Assembly: GCF_017939745.1 (NCBI RefSeq)
Contig: NZ_JAGKQQ010000001.1
Coordinates: forward strand, 124,001 to 188,000
Reading direction: 5' to 3'
DNA from: Gemmata palustris
Lineage (GTDB): Bacteria; Planctomycetota; Planctomycetia; Gemmatales; Gemmataceae
Length of the DNA stretch: 64,000 nucleotides
Shown here piece after piece: positions 37,982-48,224 of the stretch. The stretch's first letter is position 1, and each line of letters starts with the position of its first letter. The notes beneath the pieces are model-generated. The model was not told where the DNA came from and did no database searches. It was given only the letters and a program-made list of their open reading frames with translations. Made by a program: the position numbers and the translations under genes.

Positions 37982-40744
37982 ATGCCGAGTTATCATCCCG
38001 CCGATGTCGAGCGCCGGTGGCAGCAGTTCTGGGAAACGAACAAGACGTTCCGCACGCCCGACCCCGGCGAACCGGGGACCGAGGGCAAGCAGAAGTGCTA
38101 CATCCTGGACATGTTCCCGTACCCGAGCGGCGCGGGGCTGCACGTCGGCCACCCCGAAGGGTACACTGCGACCGACATCCTGGCGCGCTTCAAGCGCATG
38201 AACGGCTTCCACGTCCTGCACCCGATGGGCTGGGACGCCTACGGGCTGCCCGCCGAACAGTACGCGGTCGAGAAGAACGTTCACCCGCGTATCACCACGC
38301 GGAATAACATCGATACGTTCCGCCGGCAGATCAAATCGCTGGGCTTCTCCTACGACTGGGACCGCGAAGTCGACACCACCGATCAGAACTACTTCCACTG
38401 GACGCAGTGGATCTTCCTGACGATCTACGACACCTGGTACGACTCGGCGGCGAAGAAGGGGCGCCCCATTGCCGAACTGCCGATTCCCGACAGCGTGCGG
38501 AAACAGGGTGACGCACAGGTTCGCAAATATCAAGACAGCCACCGCCTCGCGTATCAAGCGGAAGTACCGGTGAACTGGTGCCCGGCGCTGGGTACCGTGC
38601 TGGCGAACGAGGAAGTCATTGACGGTAAGAGCGAGCGCGGGGGGCACCCCGTCGAGCGCCGACCGCTGCGCCAGTGGTTGATGCGAATCACGTCTTACGC
38701 CGAGCGACTGCTGGAAGACCTGGAGCCGCTGGACTGGTCGCACTCGATCAAGGAGATGCAGCGCAACTGGATCGGCAAGAGCGAGGGCGCGGAGGCCCAC
38801 TTCGCACTGGCCGACAACTCCGCAACCATCACCGTGTTCACCACGCGCCCGGACACGCTGTTCGGCGCTACGTACATGGTGCTGTCGCCCGAACACGCGC
38901 TAGTACCGAAGATCACAACCGCAGAGCAACAGAAGGCGGTTCAGGATTATCAACAGGCCGCGAGCCGCAAGAGCGACTTCGAGCGCACCGAAACCGCGAA
39001 GAAGAAGACCGGTGTGTTCACCGGCGCATATGCGATCAACCCGGTCAACGATCAGCGGATTCCGATCTGGATCGCAGACTACGTGCTGGCGACCTACGGC
39101 ACCGGTGCGATCATGGCCGTGCCGGGGCACGACGAACGTGACTTCGAGTTCGCCAAGCAGTTCGGGCTGCCCGTCATCACCGTTGTGAAACCGACCGACG
39201 AGTGGCTGAAGAAGACGGGCAGTTCGCTGAACGAATTGGAGGAGCCGTACTGCGAAGAAGGCGTCGCCATCAATTCCGGTGTTCTGGACGGCCTGCCCAC
39301 ACAAGAAGCGAAGCCGAAGATCATTGGGTGGCTGGAAGAGCGCAGCATCGGCACGCGAAGAGTCAATTACAAGCTGCGCGACTGGCTGTTCAGCCGCCAG
39401 CGCTATTGGGGCGAGCCGTTTCCGGTGCTGCACGGCGAGGACGGCGGTCTGGTCGCGCTGTCCCCGAGCGCGCTGCCGCTGGTCCCGCCCGACCTGGAAG
39501 ACTTCAAGCCGACCGGCACGCCCGAAGGCCCGCTGTCGAAGGCGACGGATTGGGTGAACGTGGTGATCGGCGGGAAGAACTACAAACGCGAAACCAACAC
39601 CATGCCGCAGTGGGCCGGGTCGTGCTGGTACTTCCTGCGCTACATCGACCCCAAGAACGGGGCCGAGTTCGCCGACCCTGCGAAGCTGAAATATTGGCTG
39701 CCCGTGGACCTGTACGTCGGGGGCGCGGAGCACGCAGTGCTGCACCTGCTGTACGCGCGGTTCTGGCACAAGGTGCTGTTCGATCGCGGCTACCTGCCGT
39801 GCCCCGAGCCGTTCCAGCGATTGGTGAACCAGGGCATGATTCTGGGGGAAATGGAACTGACTGCGTACCAGAAGGACGGCAAGTGGATTTCGTCCGCTGA
39901 GGTGAAGGAAGCAGAGAAAGATCTGGCCGAAGAAGGCCAGTCTACGTTCAAACCGGTGCGCATTACCGAAGAGCAAGTCGAGAAGAAAGGACCAACGTTC
40001 GTGCTCAAGGGCGACAATGGCGTCCGGGTCGAGGCGCGGGCGCACAAGATGTCCAAGAGCCGCGGGAACGTGGTGAACCCGGACGACATCGTGAAAGAGT
40101 ACGGCGCCGACAGCCTGCGCCTGTACGAAATGTTCATGGGGCCGCTGGAAGCAGTAAAGCCGTGGAACACCAAGAGCGTCGAGGGCGTGTACCGGTTCCT
40201 GACGCGGGCGTGGCGGTTGATCGTCGATGACGGCGAGGACTTCAAACTGCACGCGGCCGTGAAGGACGTGGAACCGGACCGCGACACGCTCCGCGTGCTG
40301 CACCGGACCATTCAGAAGGTCGGTAAAGACACCGAGGGGCTGAGCTTCAACACGGCGATCTCCGCGATGATGGAGTTTGTGAACCACGCGACCAAACTGG
40401 AAACGCGCCCGCGCAGCATTCTCGACCCGTTCGTGCTGCTGCTCGCGCCATACGCGCCGCACGTCGCGGAAGAGTTGTGGCGCGCGCTGGGGCACACGAA
40501 CACGCTGGCCTACGAGCCGTGGCCGAAGTTCGACCCAGAGTTGGTGAAGGCCGACGAGATCGACGTGCCGGTGCAGATCAACGGGAAGAAGAAGACCGTG
40601 CTGAAGGTGCCGGCGGAGATCGATGACGCCGCGCTGGAAGCGACCGCGTTGGCGGATGAGGCGGTGAAAGCTCAGATCGCCGGGAAGACCGTAAAGATGG
40701 TGAAGGTCGTGCCGCGCAAGCTGGTGAACATCGTCGTGGTGTGA
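37982..40744 (+). CDS. leuS: Leucyl-tRNA synthetase
   Basis: 920 residues from ATG 37982; the frame is open to 37820 but overlaps the WD40 gene. The HIGH motif is [13 protein letters not shown] (~56) and the KMSKS motif is [18 protein letters not shown] (~690). The CP1 editing domain lies between ([19 protein letters not shown]). About 65 residues before KMSKS ([20 protein letters not shown]) form an inserted leucine-specific region. Anticodon-binding and C-terminal domains are complete. Confidence 0.97.
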   Translation: MPSYHPADVERRWQQFWETNKTFRTPDPGEPGTEGKQKCYILDMFPYPSGAGLHVGHPEGYTATDILARFKRMNGFHVLHPMGWDAYGLPAEQYAVEKNVHPRITTRNNIDTFRRQIKSLGFSYDWDREVDTTDQNYFHWTQWIFLTIYDTWYDSAAKKGRPIAELPIPDSVRKQGDAQVRKYQDSHRLAYQAEVPVNWCPALGTVLANEEVIDGKSERGGHPVERRPLRQWLMRITSYAERLLEDLEPLDWSHSIKEMQRNWIGKSEGAEAHFALADNSATITVFTTRPDTLFGATYMVLSPEHALVPKITTAEQQKAVQDYQQAASRKSDFERTETAKKKTGVFTGAYAINPVNDQRIPIWIADYVLATYGTGAIMAVPGHDERDFEFAKQFGLPVITVVKPTDEWLKKTGSSLNELEEPYCEEGVAINSGVLDGLPTQEAKPKIIGWLEERSIGTRRVNYKLRDWLFSRQRYWGEPFPVLHGEDGGLVALSPSALPLVPPDLEDFKPTGTPEGPLSKATDWVNVVIGGKNYKRETNTMPQWAGSCWYFLRYIDPKNGAEFADPAKLKYWLPVDLYVGGAEHAVLHLLYARFWHKVLFDRGYLPCPEPFQRLVNQGMILGEMELTAYQKDGKWISSAEVKEAEKDLAEEGQSTFKPVRITEEQVEKKGPTFVLKGDNGVRVEARAHKMSKSRGNVVNPDDIVKEYGADSLRLYEMFMGPLEAVKPWNTKSVEGVYRFLTRAWRLIVDDGEDFKLHAAVKDVEPDRDTLRVLHRTIQKVGKDTEGLSFNTAISAMMEFVNHATKLETRPRSILDPFVLLLAPYAPHVAEELWRALGHTNTLAYEPWPKFDPELVKADEIDVPVQINGKKKTVLKVPAEIDDAALEATALADEAVKAQIAGKTVKMVKVVPRKLVNIVVV

Positions 40745-40773
40745 GCACCAGCGCGCACAGGGGGGGCGCGGAT

Positions 40774-40890
40774 GCACAGGGCTTCCGCCCTGTGCTACGT
40801 CAGACGGCCCCTACGGGGCGAAGACCAATGCCTGCAATGCCTTTGCCCCGGAGAGGCCGGCGTTTGTAGCACAGGGCGGGAGCCCTGTGC
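40774..40890. repeat. Nested inverted repeat, two hairpins able to pair with each other
   Basis: Segment 40774-40798 is a hairpin (GCACAGGGC-ttcc-GCCCTGTGC plus TAC). Segment 40866-40890 is nearly its complement (24 of 25 bp) and also folds on itself. A GGCCCCTACGGGGC hairpin lies between. The region separates leuS and the cyclase gene, which converge here. Confidence 0.8.
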
Positions 40891-40914
40891 TTTCTTGTGC
40901 ATTTCTGTGCCCTT

Positions 40915-42684
40915 CTACATTTCTGCGAGTGTGTGCCGATAGACCTTCGGGCCACCTGTTTGGTGCCCGAGGTCGGTTCGCGTGAGCACCTTCGGGGCTT
41001 CCGCCGGCTCGATGCGGTCCGCGAGGTAGCGGTCGAGCGCCATTAGCGGGAAGCACATCGGGTACAGCTCGCTCTTGAGCTTGCTACCGTGCGCGAAGTC
41101 GGTGCCCGTGAATGCGCTCTCGGTCCACGAGCCGTCTGCGTGCTGCGTGCCGACGAGGAACTCCGCTCCCGCGCGCACTTCGGCGCTTTCGCCTTCACCG
41201 GCCGCGAGTAACGCGAGCAGCGCCCATGCGGTTTCGGTAGGGGTTGAATCACCCCAACTGCCGTCCGCGTTCTGAGATTCTTTCAGCCACCGCACGGCCC
41301 GGCGCAGCGGGATCGCGAATGTGTCGAACCCGACCGCGTGCAGTCCGACGAGCACTTGGCTCGTTGTTGCGAGGGGATTCGTGCCCCAGCGGGTGCGCCA
41401 ACTGCTGCTCACTTCCTGGTGGCTGAGTACGAACGCTACGGCCGTATCGACCGGCGGTTGCCCGGCACGGAACCCGAAGTGGCTGAGTGCTTCGAGAACG
41501 CGCGCGGTCAGCGCGGGGCAACTCGGGTCGGCCCTCAGCCCGCGGTCGAACGCGGCCCATCCGCCGTCGCGGTTCTGCATGGCCAACAAGAAGTCGAGCG
41601 CCCGGCACACCGCCCCGTTACACGTTTCGCGCAGCGCGTAACCACTTCGCGCGAGCGCGATCAGCGCCAGCGCCGTGCTATCGGTGTCCGTGAAGCCGGC
41701 GTTCCGAGTCTCGAACTCTAACAGCCACTGCGCGGCCGATTCGCCTCGCGCCGAACCGTTCCCTGTTCCCGTACTCGCGGCGCTGAGTGACAACGCCGTA
41801 TCGCGCACGGGTGATTCAGACGGGCGCACGCGGAGCGTGTCGCCATCGACTACGCACAGGGCGCCGAGTTGCTTCAACACCCACCGCATTTCGCTATCGT
41901 CGGTGGGCACACCCAGGCACTTGAGCACGACCGCGTTCAGTGTCAGCGCTCGAAACCGCGTGCCGGGGCCGGCTGCGGAATATCGCGCGCGAATCCAGTT
42001 GGCCGCAGCGCGGACCGCGCGCCGGCGGAGCGGCCCGAACCCGCGCCGTTCGTGCCGGGCTTCGGGGGACCGAACGAACAGTTCGCCGACGTGCATCGCC
42101 TCGGGAAGGGGCGTGACGGGCTCGTGCGCGCGGATCACGCCGAGCGCGACGCGAACGGGCCGCTCCCACGCGGGCGTTGCGCCGATGCCGCGGAGCCACT
42201 TCGGTAAGAGGACCGTCTCAACCGGCACCGTCGGGCACACGGAGTACGGAATCTGAGCGAGCATCGCGAGGTAGAAGCGTGTGAGTGCGTCGCTCGCCTC
42301 CGCGCCGCCGAGTGCGCGGATCGCGCTGGCCGCGCGCTGCATTTGCGGCTCGTCTGCCGTGTAGCCCGCGATCTTCAGTGCGAAGTACGACCGCACGGAT
42401 GGGCCGACGTCGCCCCACGAATCGGTCGCCTGTTGCTGCTTCAAGAGGTAATTGGCGGCGAGCGGGATGCGTGGGTCGTCGGCACGCCCGAGGAACGCGA
42501 GTAGAAGAACCAGTTCGGCGCCGAGGTTCTGATCGTCTTCGAGTTCACCGAGCCAGTGGCCGTCCGGCTCCTGGCACGCGATCAGTGCCGCGCGCCCGCG
42601 GGCACCGGTGCCGGCCAGTTCCTCGAACCAGGCCGCGTCGCGCTCGGAGAGAGAATTATCGGTGAGTAAATGCGGGGGTTTCAC
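40915..42684 (-). CDS. Squalene-hopene-cyclase-like class II triterpene cyclase, altered motif
   Basis: 589 residues, GTG start, shorter than typical SHC (about 630-680). QW-type repeats are clear: QEPDGHWLGELE, QNRDGGWAAFDRG, QNADGSWGDS, QHADGSWTES. SESPVRDTALSL corresponds to the SHC block before the active site. At the proton-donor site, where SHC has DXDDTA, this protein reads FTDTDSTALAL (D333, D335, S336), so the third Asp of the motif is Ser. It may still be active, as the central Asp remains, but substrate could be changed. It lies upstream of nothing else on its strand but 114 bp downstream of a flavoprotein gene. Confidence 0.85.
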   Translation of the reverse strand: MKPPHLLTDNSLSERDAAWFEELAGTGARGRAALIACQEPDGHWLGELEDDQNLGAELVLLLAFLGRADDPRIPLAANYLLKQQQATDSWGDVGPSVRSYFALKIAGYTADEPQMQRAASAIRALGGAEASDALTRFYLAMLAQIPYSVCPTVPVETVLLPKWLRGIGATPAWERPVRVALGVIRAHEPVTPLPEAMHVGELFVRSPEARHERRGFGPLRRRAVRAAANWIRARYSAAGPGTRFRALTLNAVVLKCLGVPTDDSEMRWVLKQLGALCVVDGDTLRVRPSESPVRDTALSLSAASTGTGNGSARGESAAQWLLEFETRNAGFTDTDSTALALIALARSGYALRETCNGAVCRALDFLLAMQNRDGGWAAFDRGLRADPSCPALTARVLEALSHFGFRAGQPPVDTAVAFVLSHQEVSSSWRTRWGTNPLATTSQVLVGLHAVGFDTFAIPLRRAVRWLKESQNADGSWGDSTPTETAWALLALLAAGEGESAEVRAGAEFLVGTQHADGSWTESAFTGTDFAHGSKLKSELYPMCFPLMALDRYLADRIEPAEAPKVLTRTDLGHQTGGPKVYRHTLAEM

Positions 42685-42798
42685 GGTGCGGAGTCCTTTC
42701 CTGCCGTGTCAGTGCGGAAGAGCGAAGAACTGTACCGAACCGCTCACCCCGATCGCAAGGGCAACCCGGGGCGAGCGCGCACGAGCCGGCGAAACGGG

Positions 42799-43956
42799 TC
42801 ACGCGGCTTTCTTCGCGTAGTGGTCGAGGCGCGCGTTGCCCGTGAGCGTCGCGAACACGCGGCGGATCTGGTCGAAGCCGTCGCGCAGGAGGAACCCGGA
42901 GTTGCGCCCGTAACTCTTCGCGCCGAGGATGAAGTAATTCGACTCGCCGGTTTCAGGGAGGCCGATCGGATCATTCACGCGCAGCCCGTCACTGATGCGC
43001 AAATCGGCCCGGTAGCCGACGTTGGCGATCACGCGCTCCACTTCCCACGAGACGGGCTTGCCGTTGCTCCGCCCGGCCACGCGGAAGCCCTGATCCGGTC
43101 CGTGGCAGATAACCTCGTCGAGGACGGTTTGCGGGTGGAACTCCAGGTGGCCGTCGCACCGGGTCGCGAGAGAGTTCGCTTTGGTTGCGAGGCGGTCGCG
43201 CTCTTTCAGTGGGTCGTTGGGCATGCGCGGGAGCGGTTGTCCGCGCGGGCCGCGCGTGAGCCAGAACACCCAGGTGTCGTTCGCTTCTTCCGCGAGCGTC
43301 GCAAGGGCACAAATGGCCGAGGCCGCGGAGTACCCGTCGCCCACGAGGATGATGCTCTTGTTCGCGTAGTGCGCGCGTTTCTCGCCCAAAATGTCTTCCA
43401 GCCCCCAGGCAATGTGCGGACGCGCGGCCAGTTCGCCCACGGCGGGGATGTTGCCGTCGCCGAGGCGGTACGGCGTGATGTACGTGCCGGTGCAATCGAG
43501 TACCGCGTCGGCGGTTTCGATGCGCTCCTTGCCCGCGCCGTCGCGCACGAGCAACCGGAACGGCAGGCGCTCCGCGACTTCCGACTTCTTCACACCCGCC
43601 GCGCGCCCGACTTGCAGCACGGCCGCTTCGAGGTTGAGGGATTCGAGGAGCGTTTCGGATTCCGCGAGCGGGAGCAGGTAGAAATCGAGGAACTCGCGCC
43701 CGGTGAGGAGATCGGGTTCTGTGGGTATCGAGCGCGACCCTTTTTCGCGCCGTACTTCGGTGAGGCCGAGAGGCGTCGCGTTCATGCCGAACGGCGTAAA
43801 CATTCGTGCGTGGCCCCAGCGCCGCACGTGCTCGCCGACCGGTCCGCGATCGAACACCGCGACCGTGAACCCGCACGCCTTCGCGTACAGTGCCGCTTCG
43901 ATTCCGATCGGTCCCGCGCCGATAATTGCAATGCGAAGGGATTGAGTTTTGAGCAT
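42799..43956 (-). CDS. FAD/NAD(P)-dependent oxidoreductase
   Basis: 385 residues. An N-terminal FAD site, RIAIIGAGPIGIEAALYAKA (~8-27), and a second dinucleotide site, KSIILVGDGYSAASAICALA (~195), give the two-dinucleotide-binding flavoprotein layout of CzcO/ornithine-hydroxylase-like and thioredoxin-reductase-like enzymes. ATG..ATG distance and shared strand with the cyclase gene suggest a two-gene unit, with this gene first. It is not the HpnE type. Substrate unknown; acting on a terpenoid is inference. Confidence 0.82.
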   Translation of the reverse strand: MLKTQSLRIAIIGAGPIGIEAALYAKACGFTVAVFDRGPVGEHVRRWGHARMFTPFGMNATPLGLTEVRREKGSRSIPTEPDLLTGREFLDFYLLPLAESETLLESLNLEAAVLQVGRAAGVKKSEVAERLPFRLLVRDGAGKERIETADAVLDCTGTYITPYRLGDGNIPAVGELAARPHIAWGLEDILGEKRAHYANKSIILVGDGYSAASAICALATLAEEANDTWVFWLTRGPRGQPLPRMPNDPLKERDRLATKANSLATRCDGHLEFHPQTVLDEVICHGPDQGFRVAGRSNGKPVSWEVERVIANVGYRADLRISDGLRVNDPIGLPETGESNYFILGAKSYGRNSGFLLRDGFDQIRRVFATLTGNARLDHYAKKAA

Positions 43957-43964
43957 GTTCCCTC

Positions 43965-44054
43965 TTCCTGTCGAACGGCCGGCGCGAGCCGGCTGGTGAA
44001 AATGGCATTGTTGGCCACGTCACCAGCCGGCTCGCGCCGGCCGTTCGACAGGAA
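43965..44054. repeat. Perfect 35-bp-arm inverted repeat, family C copy 2
   Basis: Arms 43965-43999 and 44020-44054 are perfectly complementary over 35 bp, 20-nt loop. The arm holds GAACGGCCGGCGCGAGCCGG, three bases different from the family member at 26475-26561. It lies between the FtsK gene stop (44058) and the flavoprotein start (43956), on the same strand, so it probably ends the secretion-like operon. Confidence 0.9.
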
Positions 44055-44057
44055 AGG

Positions 44058-47000
44058 TTACACTCCGGCCGGTTCCGCCTGCAACGTGAGTCGCGCGCGG
44101 AGCGCGTCGCACGCCGCGTTCAGCCATTCGGCCGGAGGGAGCCCGTAGGGGCGGAACTTCTCCGGGCGCTCCTGCTCGTCTTGCAGGTACAGCGCGCGGT
44201 GCCGGCCGAGCTTCGACGCGGTGGGCGCGTCCATGAGCGTGCTGGAATCGGTCGCGCTCATCTGGAACAGCACACGCATCGCGAACTCGCGCACCAGCGG
44301 TCGATCGAACGCGCGGTTCAGGTTCACCAGCGAATCGCACCACACGATCGCGTGGACCCCGGCGAGCGGGCCGTCGCGCAGAATCGTGGTGAGACGCTCG
44401 GCGGGCGTCGGTTCGCGCTCGCCCCTTCGACCGAAGCTGAAATCGTCGTCCGCTTTGCGGAGTTCGCGGAAGCGGTGGACGCCGAAGATCAGCACGAACC
44501 GCGGTGACCGCTCGGCTTCGCCCTTCTGTCGGCGCTCGACCTCACTTGCGAGTTCCGCGAGCGCTGCGGGAAGCCCCATCCGGTTCGGGCAGGTCGCGTT
44601 CGGCAATTGCTCCGCGAACTTGCGGAGGTACTCGGCCTCGTCCGCGTCGTCGGGCGTGCCGTCGAGAATGGTGAAGGTGGGAGCGGGGGTAGGTCTTACC
44701 AACTGTGCCGCGAGGCTCAGCACCGAGGACACGAACAGCGCGCGGGCCGCGTCTTCGCTCTGCCCGATCATCAACAGGTTCGCGCCGCCGTGTGCGCGGA
44801 ACATCGCGGCGGTCGGTTCCTTGATCGCGACCGGGTCGCCGAGCCACGCAGTCGGGACTTTGACCGGTGCGGGTTCCGCGAGTTGCTTCGCCAGGACGCG
44901 GTTGTTCGCGAGCGCGGCCGAGGTGTTCCCGCTAAACACGAGCGGAGCGGGCCAGCGGTCCCCGGCGCGCTTGTGCAGGTCTTCGAGTACCTGCTCGCGC
45001 TTCTCTTCCGCGAGCCACACTACCTGGAAGGGGTCGTTCCCCTCCACGAGCCCGTTCTGGTCGTTGTAGATCGCTTCGCCGGGCCGCGAGAGCAACCGGG
45101 CCGCGGTGTTGTCCTTGCTGAGAATGAGCTGCGCGTCCGCGTCCGAACACTGGAGCGCGACGCGGACGGCCATTTGGTCGATGGTGCTGCGGGCGAGCGA
45201 GTACGCGCCGCCGAGCGTTTGCGATCCGAGTAGCACGTGCAGCCCGAACGCGCGCCCCTGCCGGACGAGCCGGTCGAGCAAGAGAGAGGCTTCTTGTGCG
45301 AGTTTGTCGTCCTCGGTGAAGAAAGCCTGGAACTCGTCGATCACGAGCAGGATGCGGGGCGTTTTTTCGTCCGGCTTCGCGGCGCGGTAACCGGCCAAAT
45401 CGTTTACGCCCGCGTCGCGGAACTTTTCGCCGCGCTCGCGCAGGATGCCGTCGAGCCGCTGCAGCACGCTCAACCCGAACTCGCGCTCGCTCTGAATCGC
45501 GACGACGCGGGCGTGCGGTAAGCGGTAAGTCGCGTACCACTGGAACTCGACGCCCTCCTTGAAGTCGATGAGGTACAGTTCCGCTTCGTCCGGGCTGTAC
45601 GTAAGCGCGAGGTTCGTAATCAGTGCGTGGAGCAGCGTGGATTTACCGGACCCGGTTTTCCCCGCGACGACGGCGTGTTGTGCGGTACCGCGTCCGAGCG
45701 AGAAGAGCTGCTTCCGAGTGGCACCCGCGCGCCCGACGGCTACCTCGAATCCCTTCGCGGCGCTGCCGGTCCACACGTCGCCGGGCTTCGGTGCGATGTA
45801 CTCGAACGGCACCTCCACGCGGACGGCTTCCTTGCTCGCCTTGCCGATTCGCTGAACGAGCGCGGCCACGGTCGAGGGTTCCGGCGGCTTGTCGAGTGCG
45901 GGCGGGAACGGTGCGAGGGCCGGGTCTTTCGGTACGAATCGGCCTTCTTTCCACGCGAGTGTGTAACTGGCTGCTTCCAAATCCGCGAGGTTGAAGTCAC
46001 GCGGCATCGCGGCCTTCGTGTCCGCGGTCACGAGAACGCAGACGCCGCACGACGGACCGCTGTTCGCGAGGCTCACGAGGCGCTTTGCGGCTTCCGGGGT
46101 GAAGTTGTTCGGGAAGTTCGCCACCACCAGCACGCGGTACGGCTCGGCCACTTCGCCCGCCGCCTTGTTGTACTCCTCGATCGACTTGTACTGGTTACGC
46201 AGGTACTTCTGGATCACGCTCGCGGTGTGGTCGGTGAGGTCCGTGAGGCGCTGTTCGATGTCGCGCGGTTCGGTCCAGATTTGCGACGTGACCAGCTTCT
46301 CGTCGTGGTCCGCGAGGTGCATGAACGCGGCGAAGTTGTCGCCGAGGCTGACGGGGTCGACGATGGTGAACCGCACCTTGCCCGGCGGTAGTCCCGTAAG
46401 GAACCGGAGCATCATTGACTGAAGCGCGGATACACCCGCAGCGCGTCCCTCGTCGCGACAGCGCAACAGCACGGAGCACTTGTCGGGGAAGGGGAGGTAC
46501 GCCGGAATTGCGCCATAAAGGGCCGCGGGCGCGGCGAGGCGCTCGTCGGTGGGGACCGCGTCCGTGATGGCGTTCAGGTCGACGTTGAGTTCGCCGAACC
46601 GCACCCCGGCCGGAACCTGGTTCGCAAGCGCGCGTGAGGCGGCGAATTCGTCCCAAGCGGGAAAGGTAGACGCGCCCGCGGTTCGCAGCTCGCCAAACGT
46701 GTTTGCGACTTCGTTGGTTGTGCCGTTCCACCGGTCCGCCATCGCGTTCCACGCATCGTCGCGGACGGCGGTCGCGGTGGCCATTTTCTCGCCGAACGAC
46801 TGTTCTGCGGCACCCAATTCCGCGCCGAGACGGGTCTCGATCTCGGTCTTCTTCGCGAGGTAACTCTCATCGGTCGCTTGGGTCTCGCTGACGCGCTTGC
46901 GTCGGATACGTTCGGCGCCGAGCGCGAAATCCGAGTCGATCCGAACCAGTTCCTCCTCGAACTGCTTCTTCTGGGTCGCCAGTAGCGGGACGTAGTACTC

Positions 47001-47936
47001 GTCCGTTTTCTGGCGCTCGCGGGCGTGTTTTTCGCGGAGGCGCTTGATCTCGGCCACGAACTCGGCGGAGGCATAGTCGGCGAGCAGTTGGCACGAGCGC
47101 GCGGACTCCGCGAGGCGCTCGGCGATCACCTTACCCTGCCGAACGGTGGACTGCCGGCCGAGCGACCGGACGAGCAGCCACAACGCCAACCCGAGCGCAA
47201 CCCCGATGCCAGCGGTGGCGGGAAGGGCGGTGTCCGCGGGGAGGAACGAGAACGTGCTCGCGCCGATGCCGGTCGCGAGCGCGAGGAAGAAGAGCAACCC
47301 ACCGAAGCGGCCCAGACCCGGTAAGCGACTCGCCCGCAGTTTCGCGATGGTCTCCTCGGCCGAGGCGAGCCACTTGTTCATCCGCTTGATCGGGTCGTCG
47401 TCCGTCGGTTCGGGAAGTTCGCCCGCGAACTCGACCTCCGCGCGCGAAACGCGGCCCCGCTTGAACAGCGGTTCGGCCTCGGCCCACAGCGCATCAACCT
47501 GTTCGCGCCCGGCCGCGGCCTTGCGCTGGAGCGTGTCGAGTTGCTCCTTCGCGGTCTTTTCGCCCGCTTCGTACAGCGTGTTGTGGCTCCAAATTTGTTC
47601 GTCGTACTTGGTCTGGCCGTTCTTTTGCGCCGTGTTGAACCGGTCCGTAGTCAGCTTCCGGCGGTCGTCGCGGTTGCGCTCGTTGGCGACCTGCTCGACC
47701 GTGAATTCGCGCGCCATGCGCTCCTGAATCGCGGCGCGCTCGGCGTCGAGTTCGCCGACCCCCTTTTCGAGTGCGGCGGCGTGGCCCTTTCTCGCGCGCA
47801 ACACCTCGCGCTCGGCCTTTTCGCTCGTGGTCTCGAACGCGGCGGTGAGTTCGGCTTCGGAGGCGGCCCGGGCGCGGGCCGCTTCGGAGAGGCGCGCGAG
47901 GGCGGACCGTTGGCGATCGAACAGGTTGTCGGACAT
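44058..47936 (-). CDS. Membrane-anchored FtsK/SpoIIIE ATPase (EccC-like)
   Basis: 1292 residues from ATG 47936. Order: an N-terminal charged coiled coil (~1-165), two membrane helices (FGGLLFFLALATGIGASTF and ATAGIGVALGLALWLLV, ~211-256), a second coiled coil (~270-395), then three ATPase-like modules. Module 1 (~485-640) has lost its P-loop; module 2 (~740-955) has an intact Walker A (VVAGKTGSGKSTLL, 757-770) and Walker B (ILLVIDEFQAFF, 862-873); module 3 (~1045-1250) again lacks the Lys (MIGQSEDAARAL). One active module between two degenerate ones, after a double membrane helix, is close to EccC/EssC of type VII secretion, except that there the first module is usually the conserved one. Last gene of a four-gene run. 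Confidence 0.85.
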   Translation of the reverse strand: MSDNLFDRQRSALARLSEAARARAASEAELTAAFETTSEKAEREVLRARKGHAAALEKGVGELDAERAAIQERMAREFTVEQVANERNRDDRRKLTTDRFNTAQKNGQTKYDEQIWSHNTLYEAGEKTAKEQLDTLQRKAAAGREQVDALWAEAEPLFKRGRVSRAEVEFAGELPEPTDDDPIKRMNKWLASAEETIAKLRASRLPGLGRFGGLLFFLALATGIGASTFSFLPADTALPATAGIGVALGLALWLLVRSLGRQSTVRQGKVIAERLAESARSCQLLADYASAEFVAEIKRLREKHARERQKTDEYYVPLLATQKKQFEEELVRIDSDFALGAERIRRKRVSETQATDESYLAKKTEIETRLGAELGAAEQSFGEKMATATAVRDDAWNAMADRWNGTTNEVANTFGELRTAGASTFPAWDEFAASRALANQVPAGVRFGELNVDLNAITDAVPTDERLAAPAALYGAIPAYLPFPDKCSVLLRCRDEGRAAGVSALQSMMLRFLTGLPPGKVRFTIVDPVSLGDNFAAFMHLADHDEKLVTSQIWTEPRDIEQRLTDLTDHTASVIQKYLRNQYKSIEEYNKAAGEVAEPYRVLVVANFPNNFTPEAAKRLVSLANSGPSCGVCVLVTADTKAAMPRDFNLADLEAASYTLAWKEGRFVPKDPALAPFPPALDKPPEPSTVAALVQRIGKASKEAVRVEVPFEYIAPKPGDVWTGSAAKGFEVAVGRAGATRKQLFSLGRGTAQHAVVAGKTGSGKSTLLHALITNLALTYSPDEAELYLIDFKEGVEFQWYATYRLPHARVVAIQSEREFGLSVLQRLDGILRERGEKFRDAGVNDLAGYRAAKPDEKTPRILLVIDEFQAFFTEDDKLAQEASLLLDRLVRQGRAFGLHVLLGSQTLGGAYSLARSTIDQMAVRVALQCSDADAQLILSKDNTAARLLSRPGEAIYNDQNGLVEGNDPFQVVWLAEEKREQVLEDLHKRAGDRWPAPLVFSGNTSAALANNRVLAKQLAEPAPVKVPTAWLGDPVAIKEPTAAMFRAHGGANLLMIGQSEDAARALFVSSVLSLAAQLVRPTPAPTFTILDGTPDDADEAEYLRKFAEQLPNATCPNRMGLPAALAELASEVERRQKGEAERSPRFVLIFGVHRFRELRKADDDFSFGRRGEREPTPAERLTTILRDGPLAGVHAIVWCDSLVNLNRAFDRPLVREFAMRVLFQMSATDSSTLMDAPTASKLGRHRALYLQDEQERPEKFRPYGLPPAEWLNAACDALRARLTLQAEPAGV

Positions 47937-48002
47937 GGCGGCACCGTAATCGGGCGAAGAGATCGTGCGCACGATAAACGCGGAAGTGGGAACTCGGGAG
48001 AC

Positions 48003-48224
48003 TCACGACCCGAACTCGCACTCCTGGCGGATCTGCGTGAACAGAACGGCGAGCTGGTCGATGGCCCGCAGCGCGTCACTCACGGCGCGGTCGAGCGGTT
48101 CGACGACGCGCTCCTCGTGTTCCTGGTGGACGGTGTCGTCCCACGAAGTGAACGTCTCGTTCCACTTCGCGCGGGCGGTCTTTTGCGCATCATAAATCTG
48201 GCTGCGTGTGGCACCGAATCGCAT
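48003..48224 (-). CDS. Small helical protein of the WXG100/FtsK locus
   Basis: 73 residues, no match recognised. It is charged and helical (KTARAKWNETFTSWDDTVHQ), with two Trp in the first 30 residues, and has no signal or membrane segment. Its ATG follows the previous gene's TAA directly (TAAATG), so it is translated from the same message. Size and helicity would suit a partner of the WXG100-like protein. Confidence 0.7.
   Translation of the reverse strand: MRFGATRSQIYDAQKTARAKWNETFTSWDDTVHQEHEERVVEPLDRAVSDALRAIDQLAVLFTQIRQECEFGS

Noticed and set aside
38900-40777. 625-codon open frame antisense to leuS
   Set aside because: The leuS frame has HIGH and KMSKS motifs; the antisense translation has none.
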